This document shows, in pieces, positions 1 through 7,353 of a stretch of DNA of 64,000 nucleotides; the first letter of the stretch is position 1, and every line of letters starts with the position of its first letter. Both the position numbers and the translations under genes were made by a program. Source of the stretch: PoT sp049331405 (GTDB taxonomy: Bacteria; Planctomycetota; Planctomycetia; Isosphaerales; Isosphaeraceae); contig NZ_CP186274.1 of the NCBI RefSeq assembly GCF_049331405.1, positions 2,232,001-2,296,000 on the forward strand, written 5' to 3'. A model generated the notes under the pieces. That model searched no databases. It had not been told where the DNA came from and saw nothing but the letters and a program-made list of their open reading frames with translations.

Positions 1-1
1 C

Positions 2-2617
2 TTCATCACCCTGTTCGTCTTCGTCAGCGCGTGGGTCGCGTTCTGGCAGCCCATCTTCTTCGCCAACAACCTGGCCAACCTTGCGCCGCTGAACGACTGG
101 ATGCCGTACCTGCTGCTCTTCTTCATCCCGGCCATCACGATGAGCACCTGGGCCGAGGAACGCAGGCTTGGGACCGATGAGCTGCTCTTCACCCTGCCGG
201 CGCATGACGTCGACGTCGTGCTGGGCAAGTTCCTCGCGGCCGTCGGTATTTACACGGTTGCGCTGCTCTTCTCGCTGACCCAGGTCTTCATCCTGCGGTG
301 GCTCGGCCAACCGGATTTCGGGATCATCGCCTCGACCTATCTCGGCTACTGGCTGATGGGCGTCATGCTCATCGCGCTGGGGATGGTCGCCTCGCTGCTG
401 TCGTCGAACGTGACGGTGGCCTTCATCCTCGGTGCGGTCTTCGGAGCCATCCCCGTGTTCCTGGGGATCGTCGGCTCGCCGTTCGGGGGCTCGTTCAAGC
501 GGTCTCTCGAGGATCTCGCGGTCCCGGCCCAGTTCCAGGACTTCGGCACGGGGGTCGTCCCGATCGCCGGGGTCTTCTACTTCCTCTCGCTGGCCGCCTG
601 CTTCCTCTACGTGAACATGGTCCTGCTGGGCCGGCGCAACTGGAAGGGGGGCGAGCAGAGCCAGAGCCGCTGGGTCCACTCGATCGTGCGGATCGCAGCG
701 GTCATCGTCGCCTTGGCGAGCCTCAACGCCCTCGTCGGACGCGTCGGCCTGCGGGCGGACACCAGCGTCGAACGCCTGCACACGCTCTCGGCCGAGACGA
801 TCGCGACAATCAACCAGATCCCCAAGGATCGACCCGTCTTCATTCAGGCTTATGTCAGCCCCGAGGTCCCTCGCGAGTTCGTGGCGACCAAGGCGGATCT
901 CGTCGGCCTGCTCAAGGAGTATGCCGCGAAGGGCGGGGACCGCATCCGGCTCAACCTCGTCGAGGCCGAGCTCTACTCCGACGAGGCCCGCAAGGCCGAG
1001 AAGCAGTTCGGCATCGAGCCGCGTCGGGTCATGACGGCCGACGACGCCCGCCAGACCTCGGCCGAGTTCTACCTCGGCGTGGCCTTCAACTCGGGGCTTG
1101 AAGAGGTCGTGATCCCGTTCTTCGACCGCGGCTTGCCGGTCGAGTACGAGCTGACCCGGTCGATCCGCGTCGTCTCCCGGACCGCGCGCAAGAAGGTCGG
1201 GATCCTGAACACCGACGCCAAGCTGATGGGGAATTTCGACTTCCGCTCGATGGGGCAGAGCCCCGAGTGGTCGATCGTCTCGGAGCTGAAGAAGCAGTAC
1301 GAGGTCAGTTCGGTCTCGCCCGACACGCCGATCCCGTCGGACCTCGACGCCCTGCTCGTGGCGCAGCCGTCCTCGCTGACGCAGAAACAAATCGATACCC
1401 TCACCGACTACGCCCGCAAGGGTGGGCCCGTGCTGCTCTTCCTGGATCCGTTCCCGTTCGAGAACCCGCAGATCGCCCCCGAGGTCCCTCGGATGCCGCC
1501 CGGCGGCCCGTTTGGCGGCGGTCAGCCTCCCGAGCCGAAGGGGGACCTCCGGCCCTTGCTGGAGCTCCTTGGGATCGACTGGCCGGCGAGCGACATCGTC
1601 TGGAACCCGTATAACCCGCACCCGAATCTCGCCGACCTGCCGCCGGAAGTCGTGTTCGTGGGCAAGGGGAGCGGCGCCGAGAATCCGTTCAACCCGGATC
1701 AGAACATCAGCGCCGGGCTTCAGGAAGTCGTGCTGATCTTCCCTGGCCTGCTGCGACAGCGGGGGGGGGCGGGGCTCGACTTCACACCGTTGCTCCGCAC
1801 GAATGACTCGGGCGGCACGCTCGCGTTCAGTGAGGTGTCCCAGCAAAGCTTCATGGGCCCGTCGGGCCTGAACCCGAACCGACGCCATTTCCCCTCGGGT
1901 ACGGCGTACACCCTGGCCGCCCGCATCCAGGGGCGTCCCGCGGCCGAGAAGGCCAAGGACGATGCTGCCAAGAAGGATGAAGCCGCCAAGAAGGACGAGG
2001 CGAAGCCGGCCGAGATCAACGCGATCGCCATCGCCGACCTCGACATCATCTCCGAGCAGTTCTTCATGCTGCGTCGGCAGAAGGCCGAGAACCTCGAGCT
2101 CGATAACGTCACGTTCGTCCTGAACTGCGTCGACATCCTGGCGGGCGACGACGCCTTCGTCGCGCTCCGCAAGCGAAGGCCGGAACACCGCACTCTGACC
2201 AAGCTCGAGAGCACCAACAAGGAGTTCATCGAGAAGCGTCAGGATGAGACGAAGAAGGCGGAAGAGGACGCCCGCAAGCAGCTCGACGAGCTCCAGAAGC
2301 GGCTCGACAAGGAGGTCGAGGAAGTCCGGGCCAGCAAGGACCTGGACGAGCGGACGAAGGAGATCCGGATGCTCCAGCTCCAGGAGCGGGCGACCCGGAG
2401 GCTCGAGGTCGACAAGGCGAACATCGAGGACCAGAAGCGCAAGAAGATCCTCGACATCAAGGCCGACGCCGAGCAGGAGATCCGGCGCACGCAGAACAGC
2501 GTCCGCGCGGTGGCCATCATCTTGCCCCCGCTGCCCCCGTTGATCCTCGGCCTCTTCGTGTTCGGCACCCGGCTCCGTCGCGAGAACCAGGGGGCGAACC
2601 CGAATCGCCTCGCCTGA
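2..2617 (+). CDS. ABC-2 permease fused to GldG-like auxiliary domain (5' partial)
   Basis: The reading frame is open from base 2, so the N-terminus lies outside the window; the first internal Met is at 101. The N-terminal part is a polytopic ABC-2 type permease: hydrophobic helices up to about base 640, with the TWAEERRLGTDELLFTLP stretch typical of gliding-type (GldF) permeases. It is followed by a large extracytoplasmic GldG/ABC_transp_aux-type region (about 780-2180) containing the LTDYARKGGPVLLFLDPFP segment. A charged coiled coil rich in E/K/R follows (about 2220-2500), then one C-terminal membrane helix (AIILPPLPPLILGLFVFG). In Bacteroidetes GldF and GldG are separate proteins; here they are one chain, as is common in planctomycetes. 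The ATPase subunit is presumably just upstream, outside the window. It is followed after 247 bp by a DUF4340 protein, the usual partner. The substrate is unknown. Confidence 0.88.
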   Translation, partial: FITLFVFVSAWVAFWQPIFFANNLANLAPLNDWMPYLLLFFIPAITMSTWAEERRLGTDELLFTLPAHDVDVVLGKFLAAVGIYTVALLFSLTQVFILRWLGQPDFGIIASTYLGYWLMGVMLIALGMVASLLSSNVTVAFILGAVFGAIPVFLGIVGSPFGGSFKRSLEDLAVPAQFQDFGTGVVPIAGVFYFLSLAACFLYVNMVLLGRRNWKGGEQSQSRWVHSIVRIAAVIVALASLNALVGRVGLRADTSVERLHTLSAETIATINQIPKDRPVFIQAYVSPEVPREFVATKADLVGLLKEYAAKGGDRIRLNLVEAELYSDEARKAEKQFGIEPRRVMTADDARQTSAEFYLGVAFNSGLEEVVIPFFDRGLPVEYELTRSIRVVSRTARKKVGILNTDAKLMGNFDFRSMGQSPEWSIVSELKKQYEVSSVSPDTPIPSDLDALLVAQPSSLTQKQIDTLTDYARKGGPVLLFLDPFPFENPQIAPEVPRMPPGGPFGGGQPPEPKGDLRPLLELLGIDWPASDIVWNPYNPHPNLADLPPEVVFVGKGSGAENPFNPDQNISAGLQEVVLIFPGLLRQRGGAGLDFTPLLRTNDSGGTLAFSEVSQQSFMGPSGLNPNRRHFPSGTAYTLAARIQGRPAAEKAKDDAAKKDEAAKKDEAKPAEINAIAIADLDIISEQFFMLRRQKAENLELDNVTFVLNCVDILAGDDAFVALRKRRPEHRTLTKLESTNKEFIEKRQDETKKAEEDARKQLDELQKRLDKEVEEVRASKDLDERTKEIRMLQLQERATRRLEVDKANIEDQKRKKILDIKADAEQEIRRTQNSVRAVAIILPPLPPLILGLFVFGTRLRRENQGANPNRLA

Positions 2618-2689
2618 TGGAGCGATCCCCTGTCGGCACGAGATCCGAGGGAGCGGGAGGCAGGGGAGAGGATCGCCGGCCTCCCGATT

Positions 2690-2714
2690 CCTGCTCGATC
2701 CGCGGTCGAGCAGG
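2690..2714. other. Intergenic stem-loop between GldG-like and DUF4340 genes
   Basis: A perfect 9-bp inverted repeat (CCTGCTCGA / TCGAGCAGG) surrounds a 7-base loop. No T-run follows, so it is not a classical intrinsic terminator. It could be an attenuator, an RNA-processing or stability element between two co-oriented genes, or chance in GC-rich DNA. Confidence 0.3.
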
Positions 2715-2864
2715 GGATCCAACTCGTCCGCGAGATGTCGTCAACGTCGATGCGTCGGGCTTTCTCCATGAAGCGAAGATAGAGCAAGCGATTCGCCCGG
2801 GTTCCTCCTCGATCAGGAGGAATCTTGCATCCGAAGCGGGCGGTCGCTTTTCGAGGAATCATCC

Positions 2865-4391
2865 ATGAAAGAAACTACGAAGACATTTGTATTCGTCACG
2901 GTGGCCATATTGCTGACGGGGGCGGCCTTCTTCCGGATCCCGGACCGGTCGAGGCAGGACATCGCCTTCAACGACCAGGGGCAGCCGTTCTTCCCCGACT
3001 TCAAGGATCCGTTCGCCTGCACCGACCTCCAGGTCGTCGATTACGACGAGTCGACCGCGAAGATCTCGGAGTTCCAGGTCAAGTTCAAGGATGGCAAGTG
3101 GGTCATCCCGTCGCACTATGACTACCCGGCCGACGCCAAGGACCGCCTGGCGAAGACGGCCTCGGGCGTCATGGACCTGCTCAAGGACACGGTTCGCTCG
3201 GACAATGTCGAAGACCAGGAAAAGATGGGAGTGGGCGACCCCCTGGATACCAAGTCGACCGGCCTGAAAGGCCGGGGCAAGCGGATCACCCTGCGAGACG
3301 CGTCCGAGAAGATCCTCGCCGATTTCATCATCGGCAAGGAGATCCGCGATGACAAAACCGGCCAGCGCTACGTGCGAGTCCCCGGGCAGAAGCGGGTGTA
3401 CGGCGTGAACCTGAAGGTCGACCTCTCGACCAAGTTCGCCGACTGGATCGAGACGAATCTGCTCAAGGTCGAAGCGGGCAAGATCCGCAAGGTGACCTTC
3501 GACGGGCACAAGGTGAACCCCGAGGAAGGGACGATCACCCCCGGCGAGTTGCTCACGATCGAGCGAAAAGACTCGGCCGGCCCTTGGAGCATGGAAGGGC
3601 TCCCCGAGGACAAGGAGCTGAACACCGAGAAGCTCAACGCCCTCACGTCGGCCCTGGGCGACCTGAAGATTGCGGGCGTCCGCCCCAAGCCCGAAGGCCT
3701 CACCAAAGAATTGAAGGTCCTCGAAGGGGGAGACGTCAAGCCGACGACTCGCGCGGCGCTCAACTCGCTCGTGAGCCGCGGGTTCTATCCGACGAAGAAG
3801 GGGCTGATGTCGAACCAGGGTGATGTGCTCGTCACCACCGAGGAAGGGGTCGTCTACACGCTCCGATTCGGCGAGATCGTGGTCGCCAGCGGCCTGGAAT
3901 TGTCGGCAGGTGAAGACCCCGAGGAGGCCGGCAAGAAGGCCGCCGATCCGGAGAAGTCGAAGAAGACCGCCGCGGGCGCTCCCGAGAGCCGCTACCTGTT
4001 CGTCACCGCCTCGTTCGACCCGAGCGTCATCCCGCCTCCGAAGGGGCCCGAGTCTTCGGATCCCCCCAAGTTCCCCTCGGATCCGTTCCAGAAGGCGCCG
4101 GATGATCCCAAGCGGATCGCCGAGGAGAAGGAGATCAAGGACAAGTCCGACAAGGCGAAGGCCGAGTACGACAAGAAGATCGCCGATGGCGAGAAGCGCG
4201 TGAAGGATCTGAACGACCGCTTCGCCGCCTGGTACTACGTCACGCCGGGCGAGAGCTTCAAGTCGATCTCCCTCGACCGTAAGGGGCTCGTCCAGGCGAA
4301 GGGTGAGAAGCCGGCCGGCAACCCGGGGATGCCCGCGGGATTGCCCCCGGGCTTCCCTCAGTCGGGCCTGCCCGGCTTCCCGGGGCAGTGA
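2865..4391 (+). CDS. DUF4340 domain-containing protein
   Basis: A 508-residue protein with one N-terminal membrane anchor (FVFVTVAILLTGAAF, residues 7-21) and a long periplasmic part. The body carries the beta-rich pattern of DUF4340, in which short repeats measure substrate-like strands (FKDGKWVIP; RYVRVPGQKRVYGVNL; GPWSMEGLPEDKELNTEKLN). The C-terminal third is low-complexity and rich in Lys/Glu/Pro, ending in a Gly/Pro/Phe tail (PGMPAGLPPGFPQ). The start follows GAGGA with proper spacing. DUF4340 genes regularly lie next to GldG-type ABC auxiliary proteins, and that is the arrangement here. The pair probably forms the envelope part of one exporter. A strong terminator follows at 4441. Confidence 0.85.
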   Translation: MKETTKTFVFVTVAILLTGAAFFRIPDRSRQDIAFNDQGQPFFPDFKDPFACTDLQVVDYDESTAKISEFQVKFKDGKWVIPSHYDYPADAKDRLAKTASGVMDLLKDTVRSDNVEDQEKMGVGDPLDTKSTGLKGRGKRITLRDASEKILADFIIGKEIRDDKTGQRYVRVPGQKRVYGVNLKVDLSTKFADWIETNLLKVEAGKIRKVTFDGHKVNPEEGTITPGELLTIERKDSAGPWSMEGLPEDKELNTEKLNALTSALGDLKIAGVRPKPEGLTKELKVLEGGDVKPTTRAALNSLVSRGFYPTKKGLMSNQGDVLVTTEEGVVYTLRFGEIVVASGLELSAGEDPEEAGKKAADPEKSKKTAAGAPESRYLFVTASFDPSVIPPPKGPESSDPPKFPSDPFQKAPDDPKRIAEEKEIKDKSDKAKAEYDKKIADGEKRVKDLNDRFAAWYYVTPGESFKSISLDRKGLVQAKGEKPAGNPGMPAGLPPGFPQSGLPGFPGQ

Positions 4392-4440
4392 TCAAGAGTC
4401 AGTCTGAGGCCAACGCCCCAGGCTTGATGTCTCCAATTCG

Positions 4441-4475
4441 CCGGGGTCGATCACCGATCGACCCCGGTTCGTTTT
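4441..4475 (+). terminator. Intrinsic terminator after DUF4340 gene
   Basis: A perfect 12-bp stem CCGGGGTCGATC / GATCGACCCCGG (4441-4452 with 4456-4467) has a 3-base loop and is followed by TTCGTTTTCG. It lies 50 bp after the DUF4340 stop and closes the transporter unit. Confidence 0.85.
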
Positions 4476-4831
4476 CGAATCTTGGTTCTGGAGGATTCGG
4501 GGTACGCTGAGGTCTCCGAGCGAACTCAAGAGGCTTCTTCGCTGTCTGAACCGCGACGCGTCGGGGATGGGTCGCGACTATCCAACCCCCGAGGCCGAGA
4601 CTGACGCCCGGAAATTCCTCCGTCGCACGGCGAGGTTCGATCGACCGACGGGGTCGCGAAATCGCGGGGGATGGGCCGGCTCGGCGACGTCGCGAGCCCC
4701 TCGAATCTTCGAGAGGAGCCTGGCGCCCTCTTGCCGAGGCGAGGGCTCAAACTTACGATGTTGAATTCCTCCGTTCGCCGGCCCCGTTGTGCGAGGGAGG
4801 GGCGAACGCTTTTGGGAGGGTGGGATCGGCG
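4476..4831. other. Leader region before ilvN, no gene seen
   Basis: About 355 bp between the terminator and the ilvN start. I found no coding sequence, and no leader peptide with a run of branched-chain codons. The promoter of the ilvN-ilvC unit should lie here, but I could not pick a convincing -35/-10 pair. Confidence 0.4.
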
Positions 4832-5452
4832 ATGGCGACAGCTTCGGCGAATGCTGGTGGATCTGCGGCGACGGCGAAACAGACGGGTCGGATGAGGCAT
4901 GTCCTCTCGGCCCTGGTACAAAATCAGCCCGGCGTGCTCGCGCATGTCTCGGGGATGTTCGCCTCGCGCGGATTTAACATCGACAGCCTCGCCGTCGGGG
5001 AGACGGACGATCCCCAACTGTCGCGGATCACGGTCGTCGTCGTCGGCGATGACCGCCTCCTCGAGCAGGTCCGAAAGCAGCTCGAGAAGATCGTCACGGT
5101 CGTCAAGGTGCACGACATCTCTCGCGAAGACTATGTCGAACGCGACCTGATGCTGATCAAGATCAACTCGTCCCCCGAACAGCTCGCCGCGATCAAGGCG
5201 CTGGTGGAGATCTACCGAGGGCGGATCGTGGACGTCGCTCCCGACCAGCTCATGATCGAGATCTCCGGCCAGGAGCGGAAGATCGAGGCCTTCATCGACT
5301 CCGTCCGCCCCTACGGCATCCGGGAGCTGGCGCGGACGGGGCGGATCGCCCTGGTCCGAGGCGTCGGACCGGAGGCCTCCGAGGACCTGCCGCAGTCCGA
5401 CGCGGATGCGACCGACGCAACTCCTGCAGTCGTGGGACACTCCAACCTGTAA
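4832..5452 (+). CDS. ilvN: Acetolactate synthase small (regulatory) subunit
   Basis: This 206-residue protein is the regulatory subunit of acetohydroxyacid synthase, the first common step of valine, leucine and isoleucine synthesis. The ACT domain is clear: MRHVLSALVQNQPGVLAHVSGMF then RGFNIDSLAVGETDDPQLSRITV, matching the IlvN/IlvH valine-binding fold. It is followed by the IlvH C-terminal domain (LMLIKINSSPEQLAAIKALV; IVDVAPDQLMIEISG). I chose ATG 4832, downstream of GGGAGGG; the frame is open further upstream to 4787. The N-terminus has about 20 extra low-complexity residues (ATASANAGGSAATAKQTG) and the C-terminus an acidic tail, so it is longer than the usual 160-180. ilvC follows 226 bp downstream. 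The catalytic subunit gene ilvB is not in the window. Confidence 0.95.
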   Translation: MATASANAGGSAATAKQTGRMRHVLSALVQNQPGVLAHVSGMFASRGFNIDSLAVGETDDPQLSRITVVVVGDDRLLEQVRKQLEKIVTVVKVHDISREDYVERDLMLIKINSSPEQLAAIKALVEIYRGRIVDVAPDQLMIEISGQERKIEAFIDSVRPYGIRELARTGRIALVRGVGPEASEDLPQSDADATDATPAVVGHSNL

Positions 5453-5678
5453 GTTCTCCGTTCGATTCAACGATAGAGTCGCATAGCGAGGGGCCGGGCT
5501 GCCTATCGCTCGGCTTTGCGAGGCGGCCGAACTTACGTGCGAGCGATGAGGCGGGTGGCCCGCCGATTCACGGCGGTTTTGCCGAGAGGCCCGCTCATCG
5601 CTTTCGGCTTCGAGCCTCAAGAGCCCGAGACGGCGCCTTCCCAAACGGCCCTGAGCCTGTTTCCGAGAGGATTTGACG

Positions 5679-6683
5679 ATGCCGGCCACGATGTTTTACG
5701 ACCAGGACGCCGACCTGAGTCTGCTCAAGGGTAAGAAGATCGCCATCATCGGCTACGGCAGCCAAGGCCACGCCCAGGCTCAGAACCTGCGCGACTCGGG
5801 CTGCGACGTCGTGGTAGGTCAGCGCCCCGGTTCGGCCAACTATGATCTCGCCGTCGAGCACGGCTTCAAGCCCGTCTCCGCGGCCGAAGCCGCCGAGGCC
5901 GGCGACCTCGTCAACATCCTGCTCCCGGACGAAGTCCAGGGCGGCATCTTCGCCCGCGACATCAAGCCCAACCTCCGCCCGGGCAACCTGCTCCTCTGCT
6001 CGCACGGCTTCAACGTCCACTTCGGCCAGGTCGTCCCGCCCGAAGGCGTCGACAGCGCACTGGTCGCCCCCAAGGGCCCCGGCCACCTCGTCCGCAGCGA
6101 GTTCGTCAAGGGGGGCGGCGTCCCCTGCTTGATCGCGACCGCCGATAACTGCACCGCGGCCGGCAAGGCCCTGGCCCTCGCCTACGCCAAGGGCGTCGGC
6201 GGCACCCGCGGCGGCGTGCTCCAGACCACCTTCGCGGAAGAGACCGAGACGGATCTCTTCGGCGAGCAGGTCGTCCTCTGCGGCGGCGTCAGCGCCCTCG
6301 TGAAGATGGGCTTCGAGACCCTCATCGAGGCCGGGTACCAGCCCGAGAGCGCCTACTTCGAGTGCCTCCACGAGCTCAAGCTCATCGTCGACCTGATCTA
6401 TCAGGGCGGCCTGAACTACATGCGGTACAGCATCTCGAACACCGCCGAGTTCGGCGACTACACCCGCGGCCCCCGCATCATCAATGAGCAGACCCGCGAA
6501 GAGATGCGGAAGATCCTCAAGGAGATCCAGAGCGGCCAGTTCGCCCGCGAGTGGATCCTCGAGAACCAGGCCGGCCGCCCCGGCTTCAGCGCCACCAAGC
6601 GTCGCGAGCGCGAGCATCCGATCGAGCAGGTCGGCAAGCGCCTCCGCGGCCTGATGTCCTGGATCGACGCCAAGACCGTCTGA
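5679..6683 (+). CDS. ilvC: Ketol-acid reductoisomerase, class I
   Basis: 334 residues, the length of short class I enzymes. It converts acetolactate or acetohydroxybutyrate to the dihydroxy acid using Mg2+ and a nicotinamide cofactor. The Rossmann fingerprint is GYGSQGHAQAQNLRDSG (residues 25-41). The active site includes CSHGFNVHFG (His109), the metal ligands in TDLFGEQ (191-197), the glutamates of FECLHELKLIVDLIYQGG (227-244) and the SISNTAEFGDY loop. The start was set at ATG 5679 because GAGAGG ends 8 bases upstream; a TTG at 5673 is in frame but too close to that site. The cofactor-specificity loop reads GQRPGSANYD, with Asn where many NADPH enzymes have a second Ser, so cofactor preference cannot be assumed. 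Probably co-transcribed with ilvN. Confidence 0.97.
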   Translation: MPATMFYDQDADLSLLKGKKIAIIGYGSQGHAQAQNLRDSGCDVVVGQRPGSANYDLAVEHGFKPVSAAEAAEAGDLVNILLPDEVQGGIFARDIKPNLRPGNLLLCSHGFNVHFGQVVPPEGVDSALVAPKGPGHLVRSEFVKGGGVPCLIATADNCTAAGKALALAYAKGVGGTRGGVLQTTFAEETETDLFGEQVVLCGGVSALVKMGFETLIEAGYQPESAYFECLHELKLIVDLIYQGGLNYMRYSISNTAEFGDYTRGPRIINEQTREEMRKILKEIQSGQFAREWILENQAGRPGFSATKRREREHPIEQVGKRLRGLMSWIDAKTV

Positions 6684-6804
6684 TCCAACCCGAGATCGTC
6701 TTCCATCAGCATCGATGGATTCGAACCAACGGCCTGCCTCGACCCGTTCGAGCGCGGGCCGTTTCTCTTTCTCCCGCGGCCAACAACAGGCCGCGTCACC
6801 TACC

Positions 6805-7041
6805 ATGGCCGACAAGTCGCAGAAAGTCGCCGAGAATCTCCCCGGTCGCTATTACGTCGACGTGACCTGCATCGACTGCGACCTCTGCCGCGAGACCGCC
6901 CCCGCGAACTTCCTGCGCGAGGATTCCGAGGGGCACAGCTACGTCACCCGCCAGCCCAGCACCGAGGCCGAGGAAGACGCCTGCCGCGCCGCGATGGAGG
7001 AATGCCCCGTCGAGGCGATCGGCGACGACGGCGAGGATTGA
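6805..7041 (+). CDS. Small ferredoxin, single 4Fe-4S cluster
   Basis: A 78-residue acidic protein with one cluster-binding set: CIDCDLC (Cys-x2-Cys-x2-Cys) near residue 20 and a distal Cys in MEECPVEAI, as in short Bacillus- or Desulfovibrio-type 4Fe-4S ferredoxins. A further Cys sits in DACRAAMEEC, as in ferredoxins that carry a disulfide or an unused second site. It is a soluble electron carrier of unknown partner. The frame is open upstream to 6715, but homology of the family begins near ATG 6805, so I used that; neither start has a good Shine-Dalgarno. It lies 121 bp after ilvC in the same direction and may be co-transcribed. Confidence 0.9.
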   Translation: MADKSQKVAENLPGRYYVDVTCIDCDLCRETAPANFLREDSEGHSYVTRQPSTEAEEDACRAAMEECPVEAIGDDGED

Positions 7042-7353
7042 GGCCGTGGACGAATCGGAGAGTGTGGCCTCGCAGCAGCCTTCGAAATAATTGGAGGGCG
7101 CGGACGGCCCAGGTTCCGAACCGGGTTGGTGTCCACGCCCTCAGCATTTCGCACGATGATTCGGGCAAGTCTGGATGGACGGTCGGAGAAACGTCTGCTT
7201 GACCGTCGACACCAGGCAAGGCCGGCGAGACGGCGAAAAAGGCCCTTCTCTGACTGTCCACTCATGCCGAAGGCCATCATCGCAGGAGGGAGAGAGCTCC
7301 CACGAGACGGCCTTTGATTCGTTGGGGGTGTTTCACACGCCCACACTTCAATC
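7042..7353. other. Convergent spacer between ferredoxin and cphA
   Basis: 312 bp between two converging genes. No coding sequence and no strong terminator hairpin was found, only a short GGGAG/CTCCC repeat near 7292. Confidence 0.4.

Noticed and set aside
6716..6728. GGATTCGAACC, which looks like a tRNA T-loop on the minus strand
   Set aside because: Flanking bases do not form a T-stem, anticodon stem or acceptor stem, so it is not a tRNA.
5595..6815. Minus-strand open frame of 406 codons over ilvC
   Set aside because: Antisense shadow of a well-recognised gene in GC-rich DNA.
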